Shown: positions 1-8,379, counted from the first letter of the stretch. The stretch is DNA of 64,000 nucleotides from an uncultured Bacteroidales bacterium (GCA_902800925.1 CADCGD010000012.1:1-64000), one strand, 5' to 3'. Notes: a model not told the origin generated them from the letters alone. Made by a program: numbers and translations.

Positions 1-95
1 GTCGCCACGGACACCCTTGCTCTTGGCTAACGATTCCCACTATCAGGGCTCGTTCGGGACTTGCACCCTATAGCGTACGCCCATGCTGGGCGTAC
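1..95 (-). mobile_element. Group IIC intron, 5' end of the ribozyme (runs off the window)
   Basis: Read on the minus strand from 95 leftwards, the sequence starts GTACGCCCAGCATGGGCGTA, then CTATAGGG, AGTCCCGAAC, GTTAGCC and GCAAGGGTGTCCGTGGCGAC at the window edge. As I remember it, this is the order and wording of domain I of the Oceanobacillus iheyensis group IIC intron. The first 21 nt form a near-perfect hairpin. The intron begins directly after the T-rich tail of a terminator hairpin (102-132), which is the known class IIC target preference. The reverse transcriptase gene, if any, lies outside the window. The 5' boundary at 95 is inferred from the motif. Confidence 0.8.
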
Positions 96-101
96 CAAAG
101 A

Positions 102-132
102 AAGAGGCACTACCATCACGGTAATGCCCCTT
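102..132 (-). terminator. Intrinsic terminator of the small secreted protein gene; intron target
   Basis: A 13-bp stem (AAGAGGCACTACC on the plus strand against GGTAATGCCCCTT, with G-U type mismatches) and a 5-nt loop, followed on the minus strand by TCTTT. It lies 43 nt after the stop at 175 and immediately before the group II intron. Confidence 0.75.
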
Positions 133-174
133 CTTTTCATAACATTAATACTACTAACTAACTATCTATCACAC

Positions 175-525
175 TTACTTCAAACCACGGTTTACGAGCG
201 TCATGTTCAGCAGCATCACGTACTTGCGATACTGATCCTTGTTCAGGATGTAGTTCATGTAGGCCAAGTCTTTGTTAATGGCCTTCTCTACCATCTTTGT
301 ACGCTCCTCCTTACCATACTGTGCAGCGAACACCATCTCTGAAGAGAAAGTCTTGTGGACCTCGGCAACGCTCTCCACCTGATCCTTAGACAGGTTCAAG
401 GTACGTGCCAAATTCTTCATATTGACGGTCATGTTGTATGCCTCAGTAGTGTTCATACCTTCGTTCTCTGCGAAAATGGTTGTCATGCTCATCAGAGCAA
501 CCAGTGTCAATACAATCTTTTTCAT
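175..525 (-). CDS. Small secreted protein of unknown function
   Basis: 116 residues. The first 19 residues form a Sec signal peptide (MKK, hydrophobic core, cut after TIFA). The mature part is predicted mostly helical and charged (segments around TLNLSKDQVESVAEVHKTF and ILNKDQYRKYVMLLN). The phrase LNKDQYRKY resembles the LTxEQ motifs of small periplasmic helical proteins such as Spy/CpxP, but this is too weak to assign a family. It is a single-gene unit: promoter at 593-600 and terminator at 102-132. No function is claimed. Confidence 0.75.
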   Translation of the reverse strand: MKKIVLTLVALMSMTTIFAENEGMNTTEAYNMTVNMKNLARTLNLSKDQVESVAEVHKTFSSEMVFAAQYGKEERTKMVEKAINKDLAYMNYILNKDQYRKYVMLLNMTLVNRGLK

Positions 526-592
526 TTTGTTACCCTTTCTTAATCTTTAATTTTTACCTTTAAATGTTATCCTTTTGTCTTGATTGACGATG

Positions 593-624
593 CAAAGATA
601 AGGCGTTTTTTCATACAAAACAAG
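593..624 (-). promoter_or_regulatory. Promoter of the small secreted protein gene
   Basis: Minus-strand TATCTTTG (-7 box) at 600-593, with a TTG-containing -33 element about 20 nt upstream. The predicted start gives a leader of about 60 nt. Confidence 0.6.
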
Positions 625-718
625 AAAAATACAAAATTGTTTGCGCACACAGCGATATTTTTGACCCATGTCAATTAAAGCCAACATTCATTGATTTGAA
701 TCAAATTTCATGCTTTTT

Positions 719-751
719 GTTTGGAAATTCCAGCATTTTGCAGTACCTTTG
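719..751 (+). promoter_or_regulatory. Promoter of slyD-aroC
   Basis: TTTG at 719-722, 21-nt spacer, TACCTTTG at 744-751. This matches the Bacteroidota consensus and lies 35 nt before slyD. Confidence 0.7.
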
Positions 752-786
752 CGCTCTGAAAGAACTAAGAGTATATAATAAGGTAT

Positions 787-1401
787 ATGGACAACAAGAC
801 AAACAAGTACATTGCTGCTTCATACAAGCTGTATGTTGATGGCGACAACGGAAAAGAACTCATTGAAGAGGCCACTGCCGAACAACCCTTCTCATTCATC
901 ACTGGCTTCGGCTTTGCCCTCGACAAGTTTGAGGAGCAGATGATAGCTACTGAGAAAGGCCAGAACTTCCAGATTACTTTGAGCAAGGAAGATGGCTATG
1001 GTGAATATCACGACGAACTGGTACTCGACCTCGATCGTGAGATGTTCTGCATCAACGGCCACTTCGACCACGAGCATATCTTCCAGGATGCCATTGTTCC
1101 TCTGCAGAACGAGCAGGGAGACCGTTTCAATGGTCGCGTCATGGAAATCAACGAGGACAAGGTGAAGATGGACCTCAACCACCCGCTGGCTGGCGAGACA
1201 CTCTATTTTGAGGGTACTGTTCTGGAGAACCGCGACGCCACGAAAGAAGAGATAGACCACATGATGAAACACCTGACAGGTGGATGTGGCTGTCACTGCG
1301 ACGATTGTGGAGGCGGTTGCGACCACGACGACTGTGGTTGTGGTCACGACCATGAGCATGAGCATCATCACGACGGCTGTGGCTGTGGCCACTGCCACTA
1401 A
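787..1401 (+). CDS. slyD: FKBP-type peptidyl-prolyl isomerase SlyD with metal-binding tail
   Basis: 204 residues. Cytosolic cis/trans prolyl isomerase and chaperone; in other bacteria SlyD also delivers nickel. Residues 1 to about 150 are the FKBP fold with the insert-in-flap domain (QPFSFITGFG, FEEQMIATEKG, MFCINGHFDHEHIFQ, MDLNHPLAGETLYF). The last 42 residues are a Cys/His/Asp-rich tail with ten cysteines (CGCHCDDCGGGC, HDHEHEHHH, CGCGHCH), fitting metal binding. The start follows a clear promoter by 35 nt. aroC follows after 27 nt in the same direction, so the two are probably co-transcribed. Confidence 0.92.
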   Translation: MDNKTNKYIAASYKLYVDGDNGKELIEEATAEQPFSFITGFGFALDKFEEQMIATEKGQNFQITLSKEDGYGEYHDELVLDLDREMFCINGHFDHEHIFQDAIVPLQNEQGDRFNGRVMEINEDKVKMDLNHPLAGETLYFEGTVLENRDATKEEIDHMMKHLTGGCGCHCDDCGGGCDHDDCGCGHDHEHEHHHDGCGCGHCH

Positions 1402-1428
1402 AAGATTAGAAGTTAGAGGTTAGAGGTT
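1402..1428 (+). repeat. Short degenerate tandem repeat (gttagag units)
   Basis: The slyD-aroC gap is made of near-identical GATTAGAA / GTTAGAG / GTTAGAG units. It is one of several microrepeat tracts in gaps of this window. Confidence 0.4.
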
Positions 1429-2535
1429 ATGAACACCTTCGGACAGATATTCAGATTGACCACTTTTGGCGAAAGCCACGGAGAAGCCATTGGCGGTGTT
1501 GTTGACGGCATGCCTGCCGGCATCGACATAGATACTGACTTCATCCAACAGGAGTTAAACCGTAGGCGCCCTGGTCAGAGCAACATTACGACGGCACGCA
1601 ATGAGGCAGACCACGTGGAACTGCTCAGCGGTGTCTTCGAGGGTAAGTCTACAGGCTGCCCTATCGGCTTCATTGTGCGCAACGAGAACCAGCACTCCAG
1701 CGATTACGACAACATGCGCGAGGTGTTCCGACCCTCTCATGCCGACTACACCTATACGCAGAAATATGGCGTGCGCGACCATCGTGGTGGGGGACGCTCC
1801 TCTGCCCGCATTACCATCAGTCGTGTGGTTGCTGGTGCCTTGGCCAAGCTCGTTCTGCGCCAGTTGGGTATCCAGATAAGCGCCTATACCTCGCAGGTGG
1901 GAAATATTGCGCTGGACAACGACTACCACCGCTACGACCTCTCGCTGACAGAGACAAATGCTGTGCGTTGTCCTGACCCGCAGAAGGCAGAAGAGATGAT
2001 TGAGCTCATCCAGCAGGTCAAGGCTGAGGGTGACACCATCGGAGGCGTTATTACCTGTGTTGTCAAGGGATGTCCTGTAGGTCTGGGTGAGCCAGAATTT
2101 GGCAAGCTACACGCTCAACTGGGTGCTGCCATGCTGAGCATCAATGCTGTGAAGGGCTTTGAATATGGCGATGGCTTTGCTGCTGTCACTCAGCGTGGCT
2201 CTGAGCAGAACGACGTGTTCACAGTAAGTCACAACACCGTGGGGCACGATTCCATCGTGACCACCAAGACCAACCACAGCGGAGGCATTCAGGGCGGTAT
2301 CTCCAACGGACAAGACATCTTCTTCCGTGTGGCTTTCAAGCCTGTTGCTACCCTACTCCGCGAACAGGACACGGTAGACATTCACGGCAAAGAAACCGCA
2401 CTGACCGCTCGCGGACGTCATGATGCCTGTGTCTTGCCACGTGCCGTTCCTGTTGTTGAAGCAATGGCTGCAATTACCATTTTAGACGCGTATTTGGTCT
2501 ACAAAACAGGGAAAATCCAAGATTTTTGCATCTAA
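1429..2535 (+). CDS. aroC: Chorismate synthase
   Basis: 368 residues, normal length. Last step of the shikimate pathway: EPSP to chorismate with reduced FMN. Motifs are [18 protein letters not shown] near residue 14, the Arg/His-rich [14 protein letters not shown] around 117-130 and the C-terminal [17 protein letters not shown]. It lies 27 nt downstream of slyD. No other aro genes are nearby. Confidence 0.97.
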   Translation: MNTFGQIFRLTTFGESHGEAIGGVVDGMPAGIDIDTDFIQQELNRRRPGQSNITTARNEADHVELLSGVFEGKSTGCPIGFIVRNENQHSSDYDNMREVFRPSHADYTYTQKYGVRDHRGGGRSSARITISRVVAGALAKLVLRQLGIQISAYTSQVGNIALDNDYHRYDLSLTETNAVRCPDPQKAEEMIELIQQVKAEGDTIGGVITCVVKGCPVGLGEPEFGKLHAQLGAAMLSINAVKGFEYGDGFAAVTQRGSEQNDVFTVSHNTVGHDSIVTTKTNHSGGIQGGISNGQDIFFRVAFKPVATLLREQDTVDIHGKETALTARGRHDACVLPRAVPVVEAMAAITILDAYLVYKTGKIQDFCI

Positions 2536-2559
2536 ATGCAAAAAAATCTCAAAAAAAAC

Positions 2560-2589
2560 TTGTGGTTTAAAGAAATTATACTATCTTTG
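2560..2589 (+). promoter_or_regulatory. Promoter with no ORF behind it
   Basis: TTG at 2560-2562, 19-nt spacer, TATCTTTG at 2582-2589. It lies in the aroC-pyrD gap (convergent genes), so it cannot serve either flanking gene. Confidence 0.5.
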
Positions 2590-2595
2590 CACAAG

Positions 2596-2690
2596 CTATG
2601 AGGGATTTGTGAAAATCTGAAATAGCTTTAGTTAAGTCTAGTTTAGTTTTTGTGTTGGTTAAGGGCGACCTTTTTGGCCGCCCTTAAATT
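2596..2690 (+). ncRNA. Candidate small RNA between aroC and pyrD
   Basis: About 95 nt bounded by a consensus promoter (2582-2589) and a strong hairpin (2661-2685). The longest ATG frame inside is four codons. This rests only on signal positions; no known RNA family was recognised. Confidence 0.35.
2661..2685. terminator. Hairpin between convergent aroC and pyrD
   Basis: AAGGGCGACC, loop TTTTT, GGCCGCCCTT: a 10-bp stem with one G-U type position. A long T run is missing on either strand, so termination strength is uncertain. Confidence 0.55.
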
Positions 2691-2720
2691 ATTCACTAAT
2701 CACTAATCTCTAGCGAAGCG

Positions 2721-3626
2721 CTACACGCATCCAATAATCTCGTGGATATCCTTGCATCCATGCTGGTCAAGCCAATCGTTGATGCCATCCCGAACCTTGA
2801 TGGTTACCGCAGGATCCAGAAAGTTGGCAGTACCAATCTCAATAGCCGTAGCACCAGCCATCAGAAATTCAATGGCATCCTTCGCTGTAGAGATGCCTCC
2901 CAACCCTACCACAGGTATTTTCACGGCCTTAGCCACCTGATAGACCATACGCAAAGCAACAGGCTTCACAGCAGGACCAGAAAGTCCACCCGTGCCTATC
3001 GACAGTACCTTTTTGCGACGTTCTATGTCGATAGCCATGCCCATCAGCGTATTGATAAGTGACACGGAATCAGCACCTTCAGTTTCTACTGCACGGGCAA
3101 TCTCTGAAATATCCGTCACATTGGGTGACAGCTTGACTATCAGCGTCTTATGATAAGCCTGGCGCACTGCCTTGACCACACTCGAAGCCCCTGCACACGT
3201 CACACCAAAGGCCATTCCACCGTCCTTCACGTTCGGACAAGAAATATTCAGTTCGATAGCAGGAATCTTCTCCAATGCATCAATGCGTGCAGCACATTCG
3301 GCATAGTCCTCAGGCGTCGAACCACTAACGTTGACAATCATGTTCGTGTCGATATCCTTAATCTGCGGATAGATATGCTCACAGAAGTAGTCCACACCCT
3401 TATTCTGCAGTCCCACACAGTTCAGCATACCGCTAGCAGTCTCTGCCATACGCGGATAGTCATTGCCCTCGCGAGGCTTCAGCGTTGTACCCTTCACGAT
3501 AATACCGCCCAAGCCACCAAGGTCTATAAAGTTCTCAAATTCAACACCATAGCCAAACGTACCGCTGGCTGTCATCACTGGGTTCTTCAGACTCAGTGTG
3601 CCTATATTTACGTTTAATTTTGCCAT
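2721..3626 (-). CDS. pyrD: Dihydroorotate dehydrogenase B, catalytic subunit (class 1B)
   Basis: 301 residues. Oxidises dihydroorotate to orotate in pyrimidine synthesis, using FMN and passing electrons to PyrK. The active-site loop ELNISCPNV carries the Cys base typical of class 1B. FMN-binding segments are [22 protein letters not shown] and [10 protein letters not shown]. The start overlaps the end of pyrK by 13 nt, so translation is coupled. The partner gene upstream confirms the 1B type. Confidence 0.95.
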   Translation of the reverse strand: MAKLNVNIGTLSLKNPVMTASGTFGYGVEFENFIDLGGLGGIIVKGTTLKPREGNDYPRMAETASGMLNCVGLQNKGVDYFCEHIYPQIKDIDTNMIVNVSGSTPEDYAECAARIDALEKIPAIELNISCPNVKDGGMAFGVTCAGASSVVKAVRQAYHKTLIVKLSPNVTDISEIARAVETEGADSVSLINTLMGMAIDIERRKKVLSIGTGGLSGPAVKPVALRMVYQVAKAVKIPVVGLGGISTAKDAIEFLMAGATAIEIGTANFLDPAVTIKVRDGINDWLDQHGCKDIHEIIGCV

Positions 3627-4393
3627 AACAGTCTTTTGATATTAAATACGGGACCATCCTTACAAACACAGAGGTTGCCCTCAGTGGTCTTTTCCACGCA
3701 ACACAGACAGGCACCCAGACCACATGCCATCATGTTCTCTAGCGAGGCCTCACAACAGATGTTTTTCTCCTTCGCATAGCGCGCCACAGCTTTCATCATC
3801 GGCGTGGGACCACAGGTGAAGATCTTGTCGAAGGATTCGACAAGCACACTGTGGTTGGTGACAAAGCCCTTCTCGCCCAGCGTACCATCCTCTGTTGTCA
3901 CGCACACGCGCCCGTACTTATTAAATAAGTCCAACTCCAGCACGTCTTTTGCACTACGTCCACCCAACAGGAACGTCACCTCACAGCCCTTTGCCTTCAG
4001 TTCAGCGCCCAGATAGAGCAGTGGGGCCACACCTACGCCGCCACCAACGAGCAACATCTTTTTCAAAGCGACAGAACCGCTTTGCACAGTGAAGCCGTTG
4101 CCTAGCGGCAAAACGCAGTTCAACGTGTCATCAACGCGTAATTTCCTTAACTGGCGCGTTCCATCGCCAACCATTGCCACCATTAACCACAACTCGTTTG
4201 CCTGACGGTCTACATAATTAATAGATATAGGGCGACGCAGAAATGTCGTCAAAGAACCATCTACGCGTACCTCTACAAACTGGCCTGGCAACATCTCTGG
4301 CAAGGGTATGTCATCAGTCAGTTTAAGCAAAACATGCTTCTCGCTCAGGCGTTCTACGGCCTTTACTTTTAAATCAAGGATAAACTTTTTCAT
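3614..4393 (-). CDS. pyrK: Dihydroorotate dehydrogenase B, electron transfer subunit
   Basis: 259 residues from ATG 4393. FAD/[2Fe-2S] protein that moves electrons from PyrD to NAD. FAD motif FLRRPIS, nucleotide motif [15 protein letters not shown], and a C-terminal Cys cluster [15 protein letters not shown]...CVCKDGP for the iron-sulfur centre. An ATG nine nt upstream (4402) almost touches the -7 box (4404-4411), so 4393 is preferred; the mRNA then has almost no leader. Confidence 0.93.
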   Translation of the reverse strand: MKKFILDLKVKAVERLSEKHVLLKLTDDIPLPEMLPGQFVEVRVDGSLTTFLRRPISINYVDRQANELWLMVAMVGDGTRQLRKLRVDDTLNCVLPLGNGFTVQSGSVALKKMLLVGGGVGVAPLLYLGAELKAKGCEVTFLLGGRSAKDVLELDLFNKYGRVCVTTEDGTLGEKGFVTNHSVLVESFDKIFTCGPTPMMKAVARYAKEKNICCEASLENMMACGLGACLCCVEKTTEGNLCVCKDGPVFNIKRLLWQN

Positions 4394-4403
4394 AATTTGC
4401 ATG

Positions 4404-4411
4404 CAAAATTA
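4404..4411 (-). promoter_or_regulatory. -7 box of the pyrK-pyrD operon
   Basis: Minus-strand TAATTTTG ends 10 nt before the chosen pyrK ATG, predicting a near-leaderless transcript. Confidence 0.5.
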
Positions 4412-4456
4412 CGAAAAATCCGTGGAATCCGTGCAATCTGCGGTCAAAAATCGTAA

Positions 4457-4942
4457 TTACTTCTTGGCAGGAACAAAAGTCTCGTAGGTTTGATCGTCGT
4501 AATAAACACGAATTTCGGTCACTTTACGTGGTTGTTTGTCAATTATTTTGATTTCTTCGCGTACAATTTCAGGGTGTGTACTTTTTACACTCTGACGAAA
4601 TCCTGTCGGCTGAGCAACATTTTGAGGAGAAAACAGCGACGGTTGATCAAAATTCAACATTTGATCCGACCCACCAACAGGTTGTTCAGAAGCATCTATA
4701 AGACCCTCTTCCTGGTCAGTGGGGTGGGTCATATGCATGTCACCAGTACCCCACAAAAGCCATTCCGTACTAATGTCAGGAATTTTCGTTTTAATAGCTT
4801 CTACGATGTTCAGGGTCGGACGGGTACGTCCATTGAAAATGCTAGAGAGGGTAGCAGGTGACTGTTGCAGGTAGTCAGCGAACACCTGTTGGGTCATGTG
4901 CTGGTCCTCCATGATGAGTCTGATGCGATCTTTAATGTCCAT
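4457..4942 (-). CDS. XRE-family helix-turn-helix regulator
   Basis: 161 residues from ATG 4942. Residues 1-60 are a lambda-repressor-like HTH (IKDRIRLIMEDQHMTQQVFADYLQQSPATLSSIFNGRTRPT). The rest is low-complexity, followed by a charged C-terminal segment ending TEIRVYYDDQTYETFVPAKK, with no recognised ligand domain. The open frame extends to 5017, but the promoter (4987-4994) lies inside that extension, so MDIKDR is the true start. It is monocistronic, and a 0.7 kb non-coding region lies upstream. Its target is unknown. Confidence 0.85.
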   Translation of the reverse strand: MDIKDRIRLIMEDQHMTQQVFADYLQQSPATLSSIFNGRTRPTLNIVEAIKTKIPDISTEWLLWGTGDMHMTHPTDQEEGLIDASEQPVGGSDQMLNFDQPSLFSPQNVAQPTGFRQSVKSTHPEIVREEIKIIDKQPRKVTEIRVYYDDQTYETFVPAKK

Positions 4943-4986
4943 GTTACTTAAAAATAGGGCAAAAATGCCGTTTTGTTTTGACTTTA

Positions 4987-5018
4987 CAAAGGTAAAGCTA
5001 TTTTTTGACATATGCAAG
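4987..5018 (-). promoter_or_regulatory. Promoter of the XRE regulator
   Basis: Minus-strand TACCTTTG at 4994-4987 with CTTG about 20 nt upstream. It fixes the start codon at 4942. Confidence 0.6.
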
Positions 5019-5328
5019 AAATCTAAAGAAAATTTTAGGATGTAAAGTTTTGGTTTCTAATTTAAAATTCAAAAGTATAGAGTTGACAAAATGTAAAATC
5101 ATGCTTTAGAATTACAAATCTAAAATATGTGCAAAATTCACATATTAACAATAACTAAAGGAAATATATCGCAAATAATTGGGTATAAATGTGATATTTA
5201 CGAATATTGTCTTCTGTGTTGCGTAATATGCAGAAGAAAATGCCGATATATAAGGCTAAAGTATACATTTAATATTAACAAAATCATATAATTAACTGGT
5301 ATTTAAATGTTTACAGACGACAAAGAAC

Positions 5329-5352
5329 TTTGCATATGTATGTATATGCAAA
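5329..5352. repeat. Inverted repeat TTTGCATAT-N6-ATATGCAAA
   Basis: Perfect 9-bp arms at 5329-5337 and 5344-5352, with a third direct copy at 5373-5381. Operator-like geometry; it could be bound by the adjacent XRE protein, but there is no direct evidence. Confidence 0.4.
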
Positions 5353-5610
5353 TCTGAATGTTCGAATTTGTATTTGCATATCAGAATTGTAATATACTAA
5401 TTTATGCTTGTGTATTGTAAATAATCGTATATAAATTGCAAATTCGTATGAATTTCTAAATTGCTTCAGTCTTTCAAATTTAATTATCAAAATCGTAAAA
5501 TTTACTAAATCCAAATTTTCATCTTCGGAGCAGTTGCGATTTTTGCGTTTTCAGCGAATTCTGAACGAGCGGCAAGAAAAGCAAAAATACGCGAATTATG
5601 AGGCGTTATT

Positions 5611-5669
5611 TTTTGCCAGAACACTAGTACAGACAGGTGTTTGAGGCCAAATTTTTATGTCTGGCAAAA
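5611..5669. repeat. Imperfect cruciform / structured element
   Basis: Outer arms TTTTGCCAGA (5611-5620) and TCTGGCAAAA (5660-5669) are perfect complements. An inner pair, AACAC and GTGTT, sits inside. It could be a structured RNA or a relic of an element end. Confidence 0.4.
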
Positions 5670-5698
5670 TGAGCAACGAGAAAAAAACAAGGGGAAAA

Positions 5699-6724
5699 TC
5701 AGTGAAATATAAAGAAAATTAACTCCCTCATGAGCTCTCCGGCGGGGGTATTAGGGTTATCCAGGCCCTTACTTTTGGCATCAATTTCACGTATCTTGGC
5801 GATAATCTGCATCACTTTCATTCCGGAGTAATTTTTCATACCCGTCAGGTAGTCTCTGGCACCCCATGGAGATTTCATATCCAACCACCCTGCAAGTGCC
5901 TCTTGACTGCCTTTTTGTGGACAATAATGCGCCAACATCAAGTTTTGGAAGTAATTAAACACCAACGGGAGAAGCGCATAGAGTCCACCAGCCTTCGGAT
6001 TTTCGTCAAAATATTTTATTATTTGATTTGCTTTCAGAATATTTCGGTTCACAATAGCATCGCGCAGCTCAAAAGCGTTATAGTCCTTGCTCACCCCTAT
6101 CTGATCCTCCACCACCTGGGGTGTCACCCTCCTATCCTGCTCAGGTAAGCCCAACAGTACCTTATCGAGCTCGCTAGTCAGTCGACTAAGGTCTGCACCA
6201 ATGGCATCAGCAATCATTTGCGTCGATTTCGGGTCGATACTGGCATTTTTAGCCTTCAAATACTGTTGGATGAAGGCTGGAAGGTCGCGTTCCTTCAGTT
6301 TCATGCTCTCAAAAAGCACGCCATTTTCCTTGATAGCCTTCACCAAACCCTGTTTTCGACCGTCTATTTTGCCGTTTTTGTGGCACAAAACGAGCACTGT
6401 CGATGGCATAGGCTGGTGGAAATACTTCTCCAGCGGCTCTGTATTCTTAATATTCTGAGCCTCTTTGACAATGACAACCTGGCGCTCTGCCATCATGGGA
6501 TAGCGTTTACAGGTATCGACAATCTGCGATGCATTGACGTCAGATCCGAACATGACAGTCTGGTTGAAGTCCTGTTCCTCAGGCTGTAGCACATTCTGGG
6601 CTATCCAGTCGCTGATTTTGTCGATATAATACGACTCGTCGCCCATCAGATAATAGACGGGACGGAACTGGCGCTCCATGAGCTCCTTCATCACTGAATC
6701 GTATGTTACTGTCGTTTGAGCCAT
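5699..6724 (-). CDS. holA: DNA polymerase III subunit delta
   Basis: 341 residues from ATG 6724 (MAQTTVTYDS). Clamp-loader wrench subunit that opens the beta clamp. The N-terminal part (FRPVYYLMGDESYYIDKISDWI) and LCHKNGKIDGRKQGLVKAIKENG match the family, followed by GADLSRLTSELDKVLLG and the C-terminal collar domain. The open frame continues upstream to 6946, but it then crosses a promoter (6733-6740) and the divergent gene, so it is not coding there. Confidence 0.92.
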   Translation of the reverse strand: MAQTTVTYDSVMKELMERQFRPVYYLMGDESYYIDKISDWIAQNVLQPEEQDFNQTVMFGSDVNASQIVDTCKRYPMMAERQVVIVKEAQNIKNTEPLEKYFHQPMPSTVLVLCHKNGKIDGRKQGLVKAIKENGVLFESMKLKERDLPAFIQQYLKAKNASIDPKSTQMIADAIGADLSRLTSELDKVLLGLPEQDRRVTPQVVEDQIGVSKDYNAFELRDAIVNRNILKANQIIKYFDENPKAGGLYALLPLVFNYFQNLMLAHYCPQKGSQEALAGWLDMKSPWGARDYLTGMKNYSGMKVMQIIAKIREIDAKSKGLDNPNTPAGELMRELIFFIFH

Positions 6725-6732
6725 ATCGGCTA

Positions 6733-6740
6733 CAAAATTA
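6733..6740 (-). promoter_or_regulatory. -7 box of holA
   Basis: Minus-strand TAATTTTG, 8 nt before the holA ATG, so the leader is at most a few nucleotides. Confidence 0.5.
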
Positions 6741-6750
6741 TAAAAAAACC

Positions 6751-6777
6751 ACGAATTACACGAATTATACGAATTAT
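6751..6777 (+). repeat. Three tandem 9-nt units ACGAATTA(C/T)
   Basis: Copies at 6751, 6760 and 6769 in the short divergent gap between holA and the next gene. One of the microrepeat tracts of this window. Confidence 0.6.
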
Positions 6778-6783
6778 TTTTTG

Positions 6784-6791
6784 TATTTTTG
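6784..6791 (+). promoter_or_regulatory. -7 box of the HsdR-N-like gene
   Basis: TATTTTTG ends 5 nt before ATG 6797, predicting a leaderless message. Confidence 0.45.
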
Positions 6792-6796
6792 CACAC

Positions 6797-7246
6797 ATGA
6801 AAGAGTTGAACTTGCCTGCATACGATGTCAAAATAAGAGGGACGCGCGAGAAACCGGAGATTTTCGACTTTCTGCGTCGTCGCTACGTTGCCCTGACTCC
6901 TGAGGAGTGGGTGCGCCAACATTTTACCCACTGGCTCGTCGACCACAAGGGCTATCCCAAGGGGCTACTGGGCAATGAGGTGGCACTGCAATGTGGCGAC
7001 AAGACCGTGCGTTGTGATAGCATTGTTTACGGCAACGACCAGCGTCCGCTCATGATTTGTGAGTACAAAGCACCCTCTGTGCCTATTTCTCAGCACGTTT
7101 TTACCCAGATTTCAGCCTACAATCTCCTACTCCACGTCGACTATCTTGTAGTCAGCAACGGCCTGCAGCACTACTGTCTGCGCATGGATTACGAGCACCA
7201 AACCTATCAATTCCTCACAAATATTCCGCTCTACACCGAGCTGTAA
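6797..7246 (+). CDS. Solo type I restriction HsdR N-terminal-like protein (PD-(D/E)XK nuclease fold)
   Basis: 149 residues from ATG 6797. It resembles the HSDR_N_2 family common as a stand-alone protein in Bacteroidota. Nuclease-type core: an acidic residue in VRCDSIVYG and the ExK pair in MICEYKAPS, preceded by WVRQHFTHWLVDHKGYPKGLLGNE. No helicase, HsdM or HsdS gene is nearby, so a classical type I system is not present here. After the TAA the same frame stays open to 7423 with non-homologous-looking sequence. Divergent from holA. Confidence 0.75.
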   Translation: MKELNLPAYDVKIRGTREKPEIFDFLRRRYVALTPEEWVRQHFTHWLVDHKGYPKGLLGNEVALQCGDKTVRCDSIVYGNDQRPLMICEYKAPSVPISQHVFTQISAYNLLLHVDYLVVSNGLQHYCLRMDYEHQTYQFLTNIPLYTEL

Positions 7247-7249
7247 ACA

Positions 7250-7512
7250 AAACAACAAAACAGAAAATTTGCGGAAAATATTTCGCAGGGTGGACTTTTC
7301 GGTGAACTCATCAACGTCTACCAAGCCAAGAACCGCAAGCAGTGGCAGCTGGCCCTGCAACGCGCAGAGAAGCTGATACATCAACAGAACAAATGTGCAC
7401 AGAAGGCCTCAATCATGCGCTAGCGAAACAATACATAAGGCCGTCGAGGACTTTGTTGGCAATGCCGAGCCCAGCGACGACCTTACGAAAATGTGTATTA
7501 AGATGAGATAAG
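7250..7512 (+). pseudogene. Gene remnants, including the 3' end of a SpoIIE/PP2C-type phosphatase gene
   Basis: No intact frame. In the frame of the preceding gene, 7250-7423 reads about 57 residues (GGLFGELINVYQAKNRKQWQLA). Around 7392-7425 another frame reads TEGLNHALAKQ, and after a shift 7424-7512 reads ETIHKAVEDFVGNAEPSDDL...IKMR-stop. The latter is the typical C-terminus of SpoIIE-like serine phosphatases (xxAVxxFVGxAExSDDxT). I read it as a decayed phosphatase gene; the first part is not recognised. Confidence 0.5.
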
Positions 7513-7514
7513 GC

Positions 7515-8363
7515 TTATGCCTCTGCCTCAGGAACGATGTCCTCGTCCTTCTTGACAGTCTTGCGGATAGCGCGCTTGCGAGGCTTCTTCTCCTCAGCAC
7601 CAGGTGCAGCAATCTTTACGCCAGCCAGTTCTGGGTCGATAAGTATACGACCGCAGTACTCACAGACGATAACCTTCTTGTGCATTTTGATGTCGAGCTG
7701 ACGCTGGGGTGGAATCTTATTGAAACAACCGCCACAGGCATCACGCTGCACATAAACAATACCCAGACCGTTGCGGGCATTCTTGCGGATGCGCTTGAAC
7801 GAAGTGAGCAGACGGGGCTCAATCTTAATCTCCAACTCCTTGACCTTCTCCTTCAGTTTCTCCTCTTCGGCACGGGTTTCTTCCATGATCTCGTCGAGCT
7901 CAGCCTTCTTCATATCGAGGGCCTGACGACGGTCATCAATGACTGCCTGGTTCTGCTCCAACTCAGCCTTCTTCTCTTCAATCTTGAAGGTGGCCTCCTT
8001 GATTTTCTTGTTGCAGAGCTCGATTTCCAACGACTGGAACTCGATTTCCTTCGACAGTGTGTCGTACTCACGGTTGTTCTTTACATCGTTCAACTGTGTC
8101 TTGTAGCGCTCCACGCTAGCCTTGGCGGTCTCAATCTCGCCCTTTTTCTGGGCTACGGCACGCTGATACTCGTCAATGTCGTTCTGGATTTTCTCAATGC
8201 GGGTGGTGAGACCTGCAATCTCATCTTCCAGGTCTTCTACTTCCAGAGGCAGTTCACCTCTGAGGGCACGCTTCTCGTCAATCTCAGAGAGCGTGGTCTG
8301 CAGCTGATAGAGGGTCTTCAGACGCTCTTCTACTGACAGGTCTGTGGGATCTTTCTTTGCCAT
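7515..8363 (-). CDS. Coiled-coil protein with C-terminal C4 zinc ribbon
   Basis: 282 residues. Residues about 10-185 form a long coiled coil (ERLKTLYQLQTTLSEIDEKRALRGELPLEVEDLEDEI and on). A C4 zinc ribbon follows (CGGCF near residue 210, CEYCGRIL near 233), then a basic tail KKPRKRAIRKTVKK. This is the CT398-like/zf-RING_7 family, often next to a Nif3 gene, as here (67 nt upstream). Exact function is unknown; a nucleic-acid or protein-binding role is inferred only from the fold. Confidence 0.85.
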   Translation of the reverse strand: MAKKDPTDLSVEERLKTLYQLQTTLSEIDEKRALRGELPLEVEDLEDEIAGLTTRIEKIQNDIDEYQRAVAQKKGEIETAKASVERYKTQLNDVKNNREYDTLSKEIEFQSLEIELCNKKIKEATFKIEEKKAELEQNQAVIDDRRQALDMKKAELDEIMEETRAEEEKLKEKVKELEIKIEPRLLTSFKRIRKNARNGLGIVYVQRDACGGCFNKIPPQRQLDIKMHKKVIVCEYCGRILIDPELAGVKIAAPGAEEKKPRKRAIRKTVKKDEDIVPEAEA

Positions 8364-8379
8364 TGTTTTCTTATTTTTT

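Larger units (their letters stand above)
5019..5698. other. AT-rich non-coding region with palindromes
   Basis: 680 bp without a credible gene, between the 5' end of the XRE regulator and the 3' end of holA. It holds three copies of TTTGCATAT: 5329-5337, its inverse at 5344-5352, and 5373-5381. It also holds a 10-bp perfect inverted repeat TTTTGCCAGA/TCTGGCAAAA at 5611-5620 and 5660-5669, with a smaller AACAC/GTGTT stem inside. Confidence 0.6.

Noticed and set aside
892..1398. 168-residue minus-strand frame opposite slyD
   Set aside because: Repetitive V/T/M product caused by the Cys/His tail of SlyD on the other strand; no promoter.
4943..5017. N-terminal extension of the XRE regulator
   Set aside because: The -7 box lies inside it.
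5311..5514. 67-residue minus-strand frame in the AT-rich gap
   Set aside because: Composition is that of random AT-rich sequence; no promoter or recognisable feature.
6725..6946. N-terminal extension of holA
   Set aside because: It would cross the holA promoter and the divergent gene; the family start is MAQTT at 6724.
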